Assembly: GCA_944389835.1 (NCBI GenBank)
Contig: CALXNU010000002.1
Span: 1-64,000, forward strand
Direction: 5' to 3'
Origin: an uncultured Succinivibrionaceae bacterium
GTDB lineage: Bacteria; Pseudomonadota; Gammaproteobacteria; Enterobacterales; Succinivibrionaceae
Length of the DNA: 64,000 nucleotides
Within the stretch, counting starts at the first letter, position 1. Each line of letters begins with the position of its first letter. The notes under the pieces were generated by a model that saw only the letters and a list, made by a program, of their open reading frames with translations, did not search any database and had not been told where the DNA came from. The translations under genes and the position numbers were made by a program. Below, one piece after another: positions 33,502 through 41,983 of the stretch.

Positions 33502-35628
33502 ATGACAAAGAAGACCATTGCCTTACTTGGCAATCAAAACAGCGGCAAAACCACTTTATTTAATGCCTTAACTGGTGCTAATCAATATGTTGGCAACTGG
33601 CCTGGTGTTACCGTAGATAGAGTAGTAGGTACCATCTCCAAAAAAGATTGGTCAGTAGTTGACTTACCTGGTTTATATTCCTTATCCCCATATTCAGCAG
33701 AAGAGATCGTAAGCCGTAATTATTTAATTAAAGGCGCTTATGATGTAGTAGTCAATGTGGTTGATGCTACCCACTTAGAGCGTGGCTTATCTTTAACTTT
33801 AGAGCTTTTATCCTTTGGTGAAAAGACCGTTGTGGCTTTGAACATGATGGATAAAGCTAAAGAGCAGAACATTGAAATTGATGTTAAAGCTTTAGAGAAT
33901 AAATTAGGCTGCCCAGTGGTTGCAATTAGTGCAGCAACTGGAGATGGTATTGATGCTTTATATGAGGCTATTGAAAATGCCTCCACACCAAAGAAGCTTA
34001 ATCTTTATCCTAAGGTTATGGAAGATGCTATTACTACCATTGCTGACAAGCTTTCAGGTGATAAGCAAAGCATCAAAGAGTTTATTGCTACCGCTTTGTT
34101 ACAAAGAGACAAGCTTTACGTTAAAGAATTTAATAATGAGAATTTACAAATTGAACTTGTCGCTCAAAGAGCTAATGTCGAGCGCGAGTTAGACGATGAT
34201 GTGGAAAGTGTTATTGCCACTTATCGTTATAAGTTTGTAGACTCATTAGTCAAAGAAGCAGTGAAGAGACCATCAAAGGTTGGTAAGACCTTGACCAATC
34301 GTATTGATGATGTAGTTACTAACACTTACCTTGCCATTCCAATTTTCTTAGTGGTAGTTTATGTTGTTTACTATCTTGCAGTAAGCACCATTGGTACTTG
34401 GGCTACTGATTACGCTAATGATGTGGTCTTTGGTGAGTGGGCAACTAATGCCGCCGCTTCTTTACTTGAAGGCTCCCCACAGTGGCTTTCAGGTTTAGTC
34501 ATTGACGGTATCATAGGCGGTGTGGGCGCTGTCTTAGGCTTCGTGCCACAGATGATCGTTTTCTTCTTAATGTTAGCCTTCTTAGAGCAATGTGGTTACA
34601 TGACTCGTGTGGCTTTCGTTTTAGATAGAATTTTCCGTCACTTTGGTTTATCTGGCCGTTGCTTAATCCCAATGGTTGTAGCCTCAGGTTGCGGTGTACC
34701 TGCATTAATGAATGCCAAATCCATTGATAATATCAATGAAAGACGCATTACCTTAATTACCACCACCTTTGTGCCATGCTCAGCTAAGCTTCCAATCTTA
34801 GCGATGATTGCCGCCGCTTTCTTCCCAGAAAGCACTTTTGTGGCCCCAGGTGTGTACTTACTTGCTATCATCTCAATTTTTGCAACTGCTTTTATTTTAA
34901 AGAAGCAAGCTGCTTTCCGTGAGGATGTAAGCCCATTTGTTATGGAGTTACCTGACTATCACCTGCCAAAGCTTAGCAATGTGTTAATGTCAACTTATGA
35001 AAGATGCTTACACTTTATTAAGAAAGCAGGTACCATCATCTTCTCAACTGTAGTGGTGATTTGGTTCTTATCCTCCTTTGGCTTTGGTGAAGAAGGCTTT
35101 GGCATGGTCGAGGTTTCAGACTCTATGTTAGCCGCCTTCGGTACCGCAGTCGCCTTTATCTTCGCCCCATTAGGCTTTGCCTCATGGCAATGTGCAGTGG
35201 CAATTATCACCGGCCTCTTAGCAAAAGAGAATGTAGTAGGTACTTTAGCCGTGCTCTTAGGCTTAGGTGAGGTTGCCGAGGATGATGTCTCCTTAGGTGC
35301 AGCTTTACACGGTGAGTTCTCAACCGATGCCGCAGCTTTAGCCTTCTTAGCCTTCAACCTCTTCTCAACTCCATGTATTGCAGCCTTAGGTGCTATGAGA
35401 AGACAATTAGCCTCTGGTAAGATGTTCGCCTTTGCCTGTGTTTACATGTTAGTTTGGGCCTATGCTATGGGTATTATCATCTATCAATTAGGTGGTTTAA
35501 TTGCAGGTCAAGTAGCCTTTGGTCCTGGTACCATTGCTGCAATTGCCGTCTTAGCTGTAATTCTCTACTTTATCTTCAAGAAAGAAAAAGCTAAGAGCAA
35601 TTTAAGAATTGAAGCTCGAAGTATCTAA
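33502..35628 (+). CDS. feoB: Ferrous iron transporter B
   Basis: 708-residue inner-membrane Fe2+ transporter with an N-terminal G domain. G1 GNQNSGKTT (10-18), G2 region TVDRVVG, G3 DLPGLYSL, G4 NMMD; then a helical spacer and the membrane part with the two Gate domains (FVPQMIVFFLMLAFLEQCGYMTRVAFVLDRIFRHFGLSGRCLIPMVVASGCGVPALM, where GCGVPA is a conserved core motif, and the second half with TLITTTFVPCSAKLPI). Typical of bacteria taking up iron under low oxygen. It is translated without gap from feoA. A strong terminator follows. Confidence 0.96.
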   Translation: MTKKTIALLGNQNSGKTTLFNALTGANQYVGNWPGVTVDRVVGTISKKDWSVVDLPGLYSLSPYSAEEIVSRNYLIKGAYDVVVNVVDATHLERGLSLTLELLSFGEKTVVALNMMDKAKEQNIEIDVKALENKLGCPVVAISAATGDGIDALYEAIENASTPKKLNLYPKVMEDAITTIADKLSGDKQSIKEFIATALLQRDKLYVKEFNNENLQIELVAQRANVERELDDDVESVIATYRYKFVDSLVKEAVKRPSKVGKTLTNRIDDVVTNTYLAIPIFLVVVYVVYYLAVSTIGTWATDYANDVVFGEWATNAAASLLEGSPQWLSGLVIDGIIGGVGAVLGFVPQMIVFFLMLAFLEQCGYMTRVAFVLDRIFRHFGLSGRCLIPMVVASGCGVPALMNAKSIDNINERRITLITTTFVPCSAKLPILAMIAAAFFPESTFVAPGVYLLAIISIFATAFILKKQAAFREDVSPFVMELPDYHLPKLSNVLMSTYERCLHFIKKAGTIIFSTVVVIWFLSSFGFGEEGFGMVEVSDSMLAAFGTAVAFIFAPLGFASWQCAVAIITGLLAKENVVGTLAVLLGLGEVAEDDVSLGAALHGEFSTDAAALAFLAFNLFSTPCIAALGAMRRQLASGKMFAFACVYMLVWAYAMGIIIYQLGGLIAGQVAFGPGTIAAIAVLAVILYFIFKKEKAKSNLRIEARSI

Positions 35629-35654
35629 CAAAAAGCCTACATTTACGTGAAGTG

Positions 35655-35675
35655 AACCCAGCTTAAAGCTGGGTT
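35655..35675 (+). terminator. feoAB terminator
   Basis: 9-bp stem AACCCAGCT/AGCTGGGTT with a TAA loop, running into a T-run (TTTTTCG counted from the last stem bases). Confidence 0.85.
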
Positions 35676-35734
35676 TTTCGTTATTTTAGCGTGTATAATT
35701 TAGAACAGTTTAAATGAGGTTTTAGGAGTTTGTG

Positions 35735-36103
35735 ATGGCAAATTCGGATGAGATAAGACGTAATGTAGAAAAATCCGTGCGCGATTTGGGGAATTCAATT
35801 GCCGATGATGTGCACAATTTTAGCAATACGCATGGGCTTAATGTGGGTAATAATGGTACTAATGCTTTAGTTTCAGTCATTATCACCATTATTTTTGGAC
35901 CTTTAGGTGCTTTTTGTTGTTGGTGGCTTTTTGCCAAATATGGCTTTATTAAAAGCTTGGTGTATTTTTTAGGCTATGTGATAGGCTTTTTTATTGCAGG
36001 TCTTTCCTGCTATATCTTAATTGGCTTTATCTTAGTGCCACTTCTTTATATCTATATGATCTATAAGGTCTATAAGGCAGTCTTAGAGGCTCCTGCCCTT
36101 TAG
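35735..36103 (+). CDS. Small membrane protein, unknown
   Basis: 122 residues. A polar N-terminal part of about 45 residues (NSDEIRRNVEKSVRDLGNSIADDVHNF) looks helical and amphipathic, followed by two to three TM segments (about 45-66, 70-90 and 92-113). No family is recognised; the shape recalls small YqaE/DUF4870-like membrane proteins but the sequence does not prove it. AGGAG lies 6 nt before the ATG at 35735, so the GTG three bases earlier is not used. The stop overlaps the convergent lipoprotein gene by 4 nt. Confidence 0.65.
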   Translation: MANSDEIRRNVEKSVRDLGNSIADDVHNFSNTHGLNVGNNGTNALVSVIITIIFGPLGAFCCWWLFAKYGFIKSLVYFLGYVIGFFIAGLSCYILIGFILVPLLYIYMIYKVYKAVLEAPAL

Positions 36104-36798
36104 TCTTTAGGAAGTTTTCCTTGAGCTTTTAATTTTTGAATGTAATCCTCGCGCAGAGTGTCAACTACATCTTGATAGATCTGCGTTGAAGGGCGGGTTA
36201 AAGATAATAAAGTATCGCGGGCCTCGCTATTGCCAAGTCTTGCACCTTCTTGTAAAAGCTTAGCGCCCATGGATAAGGTTTTAGGGTGCATAATAAAAAT
36301 TTTACCGGCACTTGTGTAACCTTGTGCTTGGCCTTGCACGTTAATTACACGCTGTAACCAAAAAGCACCATCGCTTAAATTACCCATTTCATAAAAGCGC
36401 TGGGAAATTCTGGCACATTGATTAGGGCGTGAGAGCATTGCTTCAAAGACCTTAGAGTTTTGAAGTTGCAGGGCCTTAAAAGCACATTTTTCAAAATAAC
36501 GATTTAACGTGTATTGTTGATAAATTAAAGAATTTGAGGAAGTTCTATCACGAAAACTTGCTCTATAGTCGGCAATTAAAGAGTCAATCTCACTTAAATC
36601 TCCTGCGATACATTTATTAGCTTTTTTAACAAACAGATCTTCAAGAGATCCTGCCTCAAAGCTTTCTTCTTGAAGATGACGTGAGGTGTCAATAACATCC
36701 TCGGCAGTTTCATCATCAAGTGAGCAGGAGCTTAAATTAAGAAGGCAGAGCATTAAAGCTAAAACTTTAAGCTTGCCTCTATAAGATTTGCCTTTCAT
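36100..36798 (-). CDS. Lipoprotein, unknown
   Basis: 232 residues with a lipoprotein signal: basic MKGKSYRGKLK, hydrophobic core, lipobox LSSC (C at about 26), so it is expected to be lipid-anchored. S-L-D after the Cys includes no Asp at +2, so sorting to the outer membrane is likely. The helical remainder, with a stretch like KLLQEGARLGNSEARDTLLSL near the C-terminus, resembles Sel1-type TPR repeats, but only one copy is clear. It starts 10 nt after bamE and is probably co-transcribed; a role in envelope upkeep is a guess. Confidence 0.65.
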   Translation of the reverse strand: MKGKSYRGKLKVLALMLCLLNLSSCSLDDETAEDVIDTSRHLQEESFEAGSLEDLFVKKANKCIAGDLSEIDSLIADYRASFRDRTSSNSLIYQQYTLNRYFEKCAFKALQLQNSKVFEAMLSRPNQCARISQRFYEMGNLSDGAFWLQRVINVQGQAQGYTSAGKIFIMHPKTLSMGAKLLQEGARLGNSEARDTLLSLTRPSTQIYQDVVDTLREDYIQKLKAQGKLPKD

Positions 36799-36808
36799 AA
36801 CTTAAGAA

Positions 36809-37249
36809 TTACTCTTGAGTTTCAGTTGGCTCTTGAGTGTCTTCTGTTTGTTGTGCCTCTTGTAAAGTTTGAATTTCACTTTGCGTTAAATCAACTTTAC
36901 TATAATCATTAATGCCACTTGAAAACTCTAAAGGCTTTTTAAAGTCACCTGACATATCTACTAAAGTTGCCCCTTGGAAGAGGACAATTAAGTTTTTAAC
37001 TTCAGGATCATCCCAGCCTTGGCGGTAGTAGTGCACATAATACCAGCGGCTTGAATCAAAAGGATCAATGAGCATTGGCGTGCCTAAGATAAAGCGTACT
37101 TGCTCAGCACTCATGCCATAGCGTAATCTGTCGACGTTTTCTTGTTCAACGTAATTGCCTTGGACAAGATCTGCTCTATAGGCACAACCTTGAAGAAGTC
37201 CTAGGGTTAAAGCGGTAGCTGCAATCAGCGCAATTTTTCTAAACTGCAT
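36809..37249 (-). CDS. bamE: Outer membrane protein assembly factor BamE (SmpA/OmlA)
   Basis: 146-residue lipoprotein of the BAM complex, which folds beta-barrels into the outer membrane. The lipobox is LQGC near residue 22. The core follows the family: GNYVEQENVDRLRYGMSAEQVRFILGTPMLIDPFDSSRWYYVHYYRQG (about 31-80), where RYGM..EQV...LGTP and FD..RW.Y are the hallmarks, then NLIVLFQGATLVDMSGDF. A Thr/Glu/Gln tail (residues about 125-146) is extra. It precedes the lipoprotein gene at 36100 by 10 nt. Confidence 0.92.
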   Translation of the reverse strand: MQFRKIALIAATALTLGLLQGCAYRADLVQGNYVEQENVDRLRYGMSAEQVRFILGTPMLIDPFDSSRWYYVHYYRQGWDDPEVKNLIVLFQGATLVDMSGDFKKPLEFSSGINDYSKVDLTQSEIQTLQEAQQTEDTQEPTETQE

Positions 37250-37310
37250 GGCAAAACCTTATTGTTGATTGATAATTATTTAAGTATTTTAACGCAAATA
37301 GGTAAAACCT

Positions 37311-37790
37311 TTAAGCCTTTGCTTGCGGATCTTCAACATCTCCAACTATGGCATTAAGGCTACTTACTAAAATTTGCGGGGCAATCCCAATTGAAAGTCC
37401 CCGCCGACCTCCACTTACTAAGATCTCATCTTGTAAAAGCGCGCTTTCATGCAAAATGGTAAGGGTCTTTCTTTTTTGCCCAAAAGGTGAAATGCCTCCT
37501 ACCACAAAGCCTGTAATGCGAGTGGCAGTTTGAGGATCAGTGGTTTCTAAATCTTTAAGTTTGACAAGGCGCGCGGCCTTTTTCATTGAGATCCTAATAT
37601 TAACTGGTACGACACAGGTGACATAGGTTTTGTCGTGATGAAGAATAATAGTTTTAAAAACCTTATCCTCACTCATACCTAAATTATGGGCGGCATGATG
37701 GCCAAAATCATCGGTAGCATCACACACATATTCGTGTAAGGTGTGGGGGATTTTATGTTGTTTTAAAAAAGTTTGAGCTTGGGTAATCAT
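37311..37790 (-). CDS. ybaK: Cys-tRNA(Pro)/Cys-tRNA(Cys) deacylase YbaK
   Basis: 159-residue cytoplasmic editing enzyme that hydrolyses mischarged Cys-tRNA(Pro). YbaK/EbsC family pattern: KVFKTIILH with K46 at the position of the essential Lys of the family, AARLVKLKDLETTDPQTATRITGFVVGGISPFGQKRKTLTILHE, and the C-terminal SGGRRGLSIGI. Length is normal (E. coli 159). It is a single gene between bamE and a terminator hairpin, apparently with its own promoter. Confidence 0.93.
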   Translation of the reverse strand: MITQAQTFLKQHKIPHTLHEYVCDATDDFGHHAAHNLGMSEDKVFKTIILHHDKTYVTCVVPVNIRISMKKAARLVKLKDLETTDPQTATRITGFVVGGISPFGQKRKTLTILHESALLQDEILVSGGRRGLSIGIAPQILVSSLNAIVGDVEDPQAKA

Positions 37791-37822
37791 TGTAAAAGCA
37801 TATGAATTTTAAAGCAAAATAA

Positions 37823-37845
37823 AACCGCAACTTAAAGTTGCGGTT
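37823..37845 (-). terminator. Terminator after the YjfB-like gene
   Basis: 10-11-bp stem AACCGCAACTT with its complement and a tiny loop; on the minus strand it is followed by TTTTATTTTG, directly after the gene at 37853. Confidence 0.85.
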
Positions 37846-37852
37846 CGTTTTC

Positions 37853-38053
37853 TTAGACTCTAATATCAATATTAGCGCCTAAACGGCCATCATTGGCTGG
37901 GGCTGCTTGTTGTACTTGTGCAGTGCTTTGAATAGCTCCTTGCAAAAGTTGTAAAGCCGCCTGTCCTTGCTGATCATTAGCCTTTTTGGTTATGGCGACA
38001 TTTAAAGCCTCAAAACCAAAAGTGGTACTGCCAGCTGCGGTAATACTAGACAT
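37853..38053 (-). CDS. YjfB-like putative motility protein
   Basis: 66 residues without signal peptide or TM helix. The C-terminus (GRLGANIDIRV) matches the L-G-x-N-I-D-[ILV] ending of the YjfB/PF14070 'putative motility protein' family, and the Gln/Ala-rich middle (ALQLLQGAIQSTAQVQQAAP) fits too. Family function is not established. AGGAG precedes the ATG. A sigma-28-type promoter lies upstream and a terminator downstream, so it forms its own transcript, probably under FliA, encoded 6.5 kb away in this window. That places it among late flagellar genes (inference). Confidence 0.75.
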   Translation of the reverse strand: MSSITAAGSTTFGFEALNVAITKKANDQQGQAALQLLQGAIQSTAQVQQAAPANDGRLGANIDIRV

Positions 38054-38086
38054 TATAAGATCTCCTAAAAGTAGTACCTTCTTATA

Positions 38087-38113
38087 TTATCGGTCAATTT
38101 TTCCTAAATTTTT
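38087..38113 (-). promoter_or_regulatory. Sigma-28 (FliA) promoter of the YjfB-like gene
   Basis: On the minus strand: AAAAATTT, 11-nt spacer, ACCGATAA. Against the FliA consensus TAAAGTTT-N11-GCCGATAA this is 6/8 and 7/8 with exact spacing. Confidence 0.7.
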
Positions 38114-38131
38114 TCTTACTTGAGAAATAAT

Positions 38132-38890
38132 TTAGTTTTTGTTCTCTTTGTTCTCTTTGATCTCTTCTATTTTATAAGTGGCATAAACTTGCGCATTAAT
38201 AGTGAGATCATCGACCATATACACGCTCTCAGGGCCAGAACCTGTACTATTTAAGGCTGTTGCTTTAAGCATCATGGTGCGAGGCATAATCACATGGTCT
38301 TGATTTTCATAGCTTAAGTTAATGGGCATACCAAGTTTGACATTAAAGCCTTGGGCTAACTCTAAAGCCTTTTCTTTAGCATCTGCAATGGCTTTTAAAC
38401 GAGCCTCTTTTTGAGCAGCCTTAGGATCTTTTAGCTCATAACTAAAATGTCCGACCTCATTAATTCCACTTGCAAAAGCAACGTCAGTGACATCTGCAAT
38501 TAACTCAAAATTATCAAGTTTTACTGTAACCATGCGGGAGGCTTGATACATAATGCGCTCGACTTTGCCATCCTTATTTGTTTCATAGCGTGGGCTCACA
38601 TTTAAGGATTGAGCAGTAATGGCTTTATCCCCAAGCTTTAATTTCTCCAAAGCCTTTGTAAAAGAAGTTACTGTCTTTTCAACGGCCTCACGGGCAGTTT
38701 TAGCATCCTTTTCATAGGCGCTTACTTCAAAGCTTAAAGTTGCAAGATCTGGGCTTACCTTGTATTCACCATAGCCTGTCACAGTTAATGTGCCAGTGTT
38801 GGTATTATCTTTGGCTAAAACCTGTGGGGCTGAGGTTAAAAGAGCAGTTGAGAGCATAGCGGCAAGTAATGATTTAGTTGAAAGTTTCAT
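38132..38890 (-). CDS. SIMPL-domain (DUF541, YggE-like) exported protein
   Basis: 252 residues with a signal peptide (MKLSTKSLLAAMLSTALLTSAPQVLA). The mature part is a SIMPL/DUF541 domain: TLTVTGYGEYKVSPDLATLSFEVSAYEKDAKTAREAV at its start, and YELKDPKAAQKEARLKAIADAKEKALELAQGFNVKLGMPINLSYE in the second half. E. coli YggE of this family is linked to oxidative stress; the biochemical role is unknown. An ATG at 38899 abuts AGAGG, so the ATG at 38890 with 9-nt spacing is chosen. The tail is Lys/Glu/Asn rich (KIEEIKENKENKN). Confidence 0.85.
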   Translation of the reverse strand: MKLSTKSLLAAMLSTALLTSAPQVLAKDNTNTGTLTVTGYGEYKVSPDLATLSFEVSAYEKDAKTAREAVEKTVTSFTKALEKLKLGDKAITAQSLNVSPRYETNKDGKVERIMYQASRMVTVKLDNFELIADVTDVAFASGINEVGHFSYELKDPKAAQKEARLKAIADAKEKALELAQGFNVKLGMPINLSYENQDHVIMPRTMMLKATALNSTGSGPESVYMVDDLTINAQVYATYKIEEIKENKENKN

Positions 38891-39238
38891 AATAAACATC
38901 CTCTTTTAAATTTTAAAATTTAGGATAATGGGTTAAACATAGGAAAGACTTAGAAAGATTTTCTTAATCTTATCTTTGATTATGGATTAGGAGCACGGCA
39001 TTGTTTGTCGTCAAAGAAAGTATGTGTCTTGTGTTTTACTCTTGGTGGTGAGATCTCAATTAGTATGGTTGCAAAGTAAGTAGGCATTAATGATTAGCTT
39101 TATTGTTCACGATTATAAAAAATTAAGGCTTAAAGGCATGGGAGGGGTGTAAATCAAGAGTCTTTTTTTGACACTATGTGAGGTTAAAACTATAATGCGT
39201 CAACAAAATCTAAGCAAAAGAACCTTTGAGGTTAAGGA
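38891..39238. other. Divergent spacer between the SIMPL gene and yqcC
   Basis: 348 bp. It contains the consensus promoter for yqcC (39168-39196). Nothing else is recognised. Confidence 0.5.
39168..39196 (+). promoter_or_regulatory. Consensus sigma-70 promoter of yqcC
   Basis: TTGACA, 17-bp spacer, TATAAT: a full match to both hexamers. The expected start is about 35 bp before the ATG. Confidence 0.8.
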
Positions 39239-39571
39239 ATGTCAAGACACATTGAAATTTTATTGGTCCTAGAACAAATAGAAGCAGAGCTTAAGACTTT
39301 AGCTTTATGGGGTGGCAGTGAAGGGCGTCCTCAAGACGAGGCTTTTTTATCAACTGCGCCTTTTTGCATTGATAGCATGGATTTTCATCAGTGGCTTGAG
39401 TATGTGTTAATTGTGCGCCTTAAGGAAATTTTAGAAAATGAACTTGAATTGCCCTCTCAAATGAGCGTTCATCCCATGGCTCAAGAGGTCTATAGAGGAC
39501 AGTGGGGCAAGTATCGCAATTTAATTTCTCATTTGCGCACTTTAGATAATTTAGTTAGCGCTAAGAAATAG
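39239..39571 (+). CDS. yqcC: YqcC family protein (DUF446)
   Basis: 110-residue small helical protein. The middle block FLSTAPFCIDSMDFHQWLEYVLIVRLKEILENELELPSQMSVHPMAQEVY follows E. coli YqcC (FNSTQPFFMDTMEPLEWLQWVLIPRM). In enterobacteria the gene neighbours the pseudouridine synthase truC; here no such neighbour is present. Function is unknown. AAGGA lies directly upstream of the ATG. It has its own promoter with perfect consensus hexamers, so strong constitutive expression is possible. Confidence 0.85.
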   Translation: MSRHIEILLVLEQIEAELKTLALWGGSEGRPQDEAFLSTAPFCIDSMDFHQWLEYVLIVRLKEILENELELPSQMSVHPMAQEVYRGQWGKYRNLISHLRTLDNLVSAKK

Positions 39572-39594
39572 TTTCCAAAATTAAGCATTTCTTA

Positions 39595-39608
39595 GGCATA
39601 ATAGTTGC
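39595..39608 (+). promoter_or_regulatory. Sigma-54 promoter upstream of flhA
   Basis: GGCATAATAGTTGCA: GG and GC exactly 10 nt apart with GGCA and TTGCA elements, as in the -24/-12 consensus TGGCAC-N5-TTGCA. It lies about 75 bp before the flhA start. Confidence 0.7.
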
Positions 39609-39680
39609 AAACTTATTTTTTTAAGAAGTTTGTGCCAAGGAATTGGCTTTAAGTTAAATAGATAGAAGAGGATGGCCTCA

Positions 39681-41882
39681 ATGGCATTTGTAGACTCCAT
39701 TAGATCACATTTGAAGATGCCCAAAAAGGTAGTGGAGTTCTATACTCTGGCAAAAGGTAATCCTAAGGTTGCCAAGGGACTTGCTATAGGAAATACCGCC
39801 TATAAGAAAATGGCGATGTTTAAACTTGGCACCCCAATTTTAGTTTTAGCCTGTTTATCAATGATCACCTTGCCGATGCCACCGGTGCTCCTTGATATGC
39901 TCTTCTCATTTAACATTGCCTTATCAATGGTGGTGCTCTTAGTTGCCATTTATGCCAAACGCCCCCTTGATTTTGGCTCCTTTCCAACCGTTTTACTTCT
40001 AACCACCATTTTGCGTCTGTCACTAAACGTTGCCTCAACGCGTGTTATTTTGTTACACGGTCAAGAGGGAACGGCCGCTGCAGGTAAGGTGATTGAAGCT
40101 TTTGGTAACGTGGTGATGGGTGGTAGTTACACGGTAGGTATTATCGTGTTCTCTATCTTAATGATCATTAACTTTGTGGTCGTAACCAAAGGTGCCGGAA
40201 GAATTTCTGAAGTGTCAGCACGTTTTACCTTAGATGCTATGCCAGGTAAGCAAATGGCCATTGATGCTGACTTAAATGCAGGTTTAATTAATCAAGAACA
40301 AGCCAAACAAAGACGTGCGGATGTAACCCGTGAAGCTGATTTCTATGGCTCCATGGATGGTGCTTCAAAGTTTGTAAAAGGCGATGCGATTGCAGGTTTG
40401 TTAATTTTAATTATTAATATTGTAGGTGGCATCATCATTGGTATGCTACAGCATGACATGACCTTTGCAGATTGTGGGCGTATTTATACCTTATTAACTA
40501 TAGGTGACGGTCTTGTCGCTCAAATCCCATCTTTATTACTGTCAGTTGCTGCCGCTATTATTGTGACAAGGCAAAATGCCTCGGACAAAGAGATGGGACA
40601 GCAGGTTACCTCCGAGCTTCTAGCCCAACCTAAGACCTTATTTATTGTCGCAGGCGTTTTATTTGTGATGGGCATTGTGCCTGGAATGCCACATCTTGCT
40701 TTTTTAAGTTTAGCTATGTTCTGTGCTGCTTTGGGCTATTATGTAAGATATAAGCAAGAAAAGGCAAAAGAGGTGAAAAAGCCAATGCCTTCTGATATAA
40801 AGCCTGTTGAGCAAAAAGAGCTTTCTTGGGATGATGTCGCTGAAGTTGATGTGATTGGCCTTGAAGTAGGTTACCGTTTAATTCCACTTGTTGATAAGAG
40901 TCAAGGCGGTGAGCTTTTAAGCCGTGTCAAAGGTGTAAGAAAGAAACTCTCCCAAGATTTGGGCTTTTTAATTCCATCCGTGCACATTCGCGATAATTTG
41001 GATTTGGGGCCTAACTCTTATCGCATCACCGTGATGGGGGTGACCTTTGGTGAGGCTGAAATTCAAGTAGATAGAGATCTGGCTATAAATCCAGGTCAAG
41101 TCTTCGGTGAGATCTCAGGTATTAAAACTAAAGATCCAGCCTTTGGACTAGATGCGGTGTGGATTTTAAAATCTGATAATGATAAGGCTTTGGGCTTAGG
41201 TTATACCGTAGTTGATACTTCAACGGTAATTGCCACCCACTTATCGCAAATTCTCTCGAATAATTGTGCCTCATTAATTGGACAAGAAGAGGTGCAAAAT
41301 ATCTTAGATTTAGTAGCCCGCACGCAACCTAAACTTGTTAACGGCTTAGTGCCATCAGTAATTTCTTTGGGACTTTTAACTAAGATCTTACAAAACCTCT
41401 TAAATGAAGGCGTTCCGGTACGTGATATGCGCACCATCCTTGAGACCTTAGTTGAATACGGACCTAAGAGTCAGGATGCTGAGGTGTTAACTGCAGCCTG
41501 CCGTATTGGTTTGAGAAGACTTATTTTGCAGGATATTGTAGGTGGCGATATGATAATTCCGGTGATAACCTTAGCCCCAGATTTAGAAAAAGTCTTGCAT
41601 AAATCTTTAGAAACTGGTGGTGCCGAAGGTGTAAGTATTGAACCAGGTTTGGCTGAGCGCTTGCAAAAGTCCTTGCAAGAGGCCACTTTAACGCAAGAGA
41701 TGCAAGGCGAGCCTGCAATCTTGTTAACCTCAGGTATTTTACGTTCGACCTTGTCGCGCTTTGTGAAAAATACCATTCCAGGTCTTAGAGTCTTATCCTA
41801 TCAGGAGATCCCTGATGATAAGCAAATTAGAATTGTAAGTGTAATTGGCAATGGGGTTAATCAAATTCCTCCGGGACGATAA
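39681..41882 (+). CDS. flhA: Flagellar biosynthesis protein FlhA
   Basis: 733-residue inner-membrane component of the flagellar type III export gate. About eight TM helices fill the N-terminal half (about 45-330). The FHIPEP-family region AKRPLDFGSFPTVLLLTTILRLSLNVASTRVIL is clear, as is the loop ISEVSARFTLDAMPGKQMAIDADLNAGLINQEQAKQRR. The cytoplasmic C-terminal domain (from about 385) docks export substrates. An ATG at 39672 abuts AGAGG, so the ATG at 39681 is preferred. It is somewhat longer than usual because of about 45 extra N-terminal residues. flhB is not in the window. Confidence 0.95.
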   Translation: MAFVDSIRSHLKMPKKVVEFYTLAKGNPKVAKGLAIGNTAYKKMAMFKLGTPILVLACLSMITLPMPPVLLDMLFSFNIALSMVVLLVAIYAKRPLDFGSFPTVLLLTTILRLSLNVASTRVILLHGQEGTAAAGKVIEAFGNVVMGGSYTVGIIVFSILMIINFVVVTKGAGRISEVSARFTLDAMPGKQMAIDADLNAGLINQEQAKQRRADVTREADFYGSMDGASKFVKGDAIAGLLILIINIVGGIIIGMLQHDMTFADCGRIYTLLTIGDGLVAQIPSLLLSVAAAIIVTRQNASDKEMGQQVTSELLAQPKTLFIVAGVLFVMGIVPGMPHLAFLSLAMFCAALGYYVRYKQEKAKEVKKPMPSDIKPVEQKELSWDDVAEVDVIGLEVGYRLIPLVDKSQGGELLSRVKGVRKKLSQDLGFLIPSVHIRDNLDLGPNSYRITVMGVTFGEAEIQVDRDLAINPGQVFGEISGIKTKDPAFGLDAVWILKSDNDKALGLGYTVVDTSTVIATHLSQILSNNCASLIGQEEVQNILDLVARTQPKLVNGLVPSVISLGLLTKILQNLLNEGVPVRDMRTILETLVEYGPKSQDAEVLTAACRIGLRRLILQDIVGGDMIIPVITLAPDLEKVLHKSLETGGAEGVSIEPGLAERLQKSLQEATLTQEMQGEPAILLTSGILRSTLSRFVKNTIPGLRVLSYQEIPDDKQIRIVSVIGNGVNQIPPGR

Positions 41883-41913
41883 AAAATTTAGGCTTAAGTT
41901 TAAGTCTTTTTCG

Positions 41914-41951
41914 TTTAGGCCATTGCAAAATGCAGTCACTTTTGCCTAAAC
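41914..41951. repeat. Inverted repeat between flhA and flhF
   Basis: GTTTAGGC (41914-41921) and GCCTAAAC (41944-41951) enclose a 22-nt loop that itself contains TGCA-AAA-TGCA. It could be an attenuator or RNA processing site. Confidence 0.4.
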
Positions 41952-41983
41952 TTAAGTTAAGGAATTGATAGGTTAATTTTTTT

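Noticed and set aside
34995-35357. Minus-strand open frame within feoB
   Set aside because: Lys/Ala/Pro-rich antisense shadow of TM-coding DNA.
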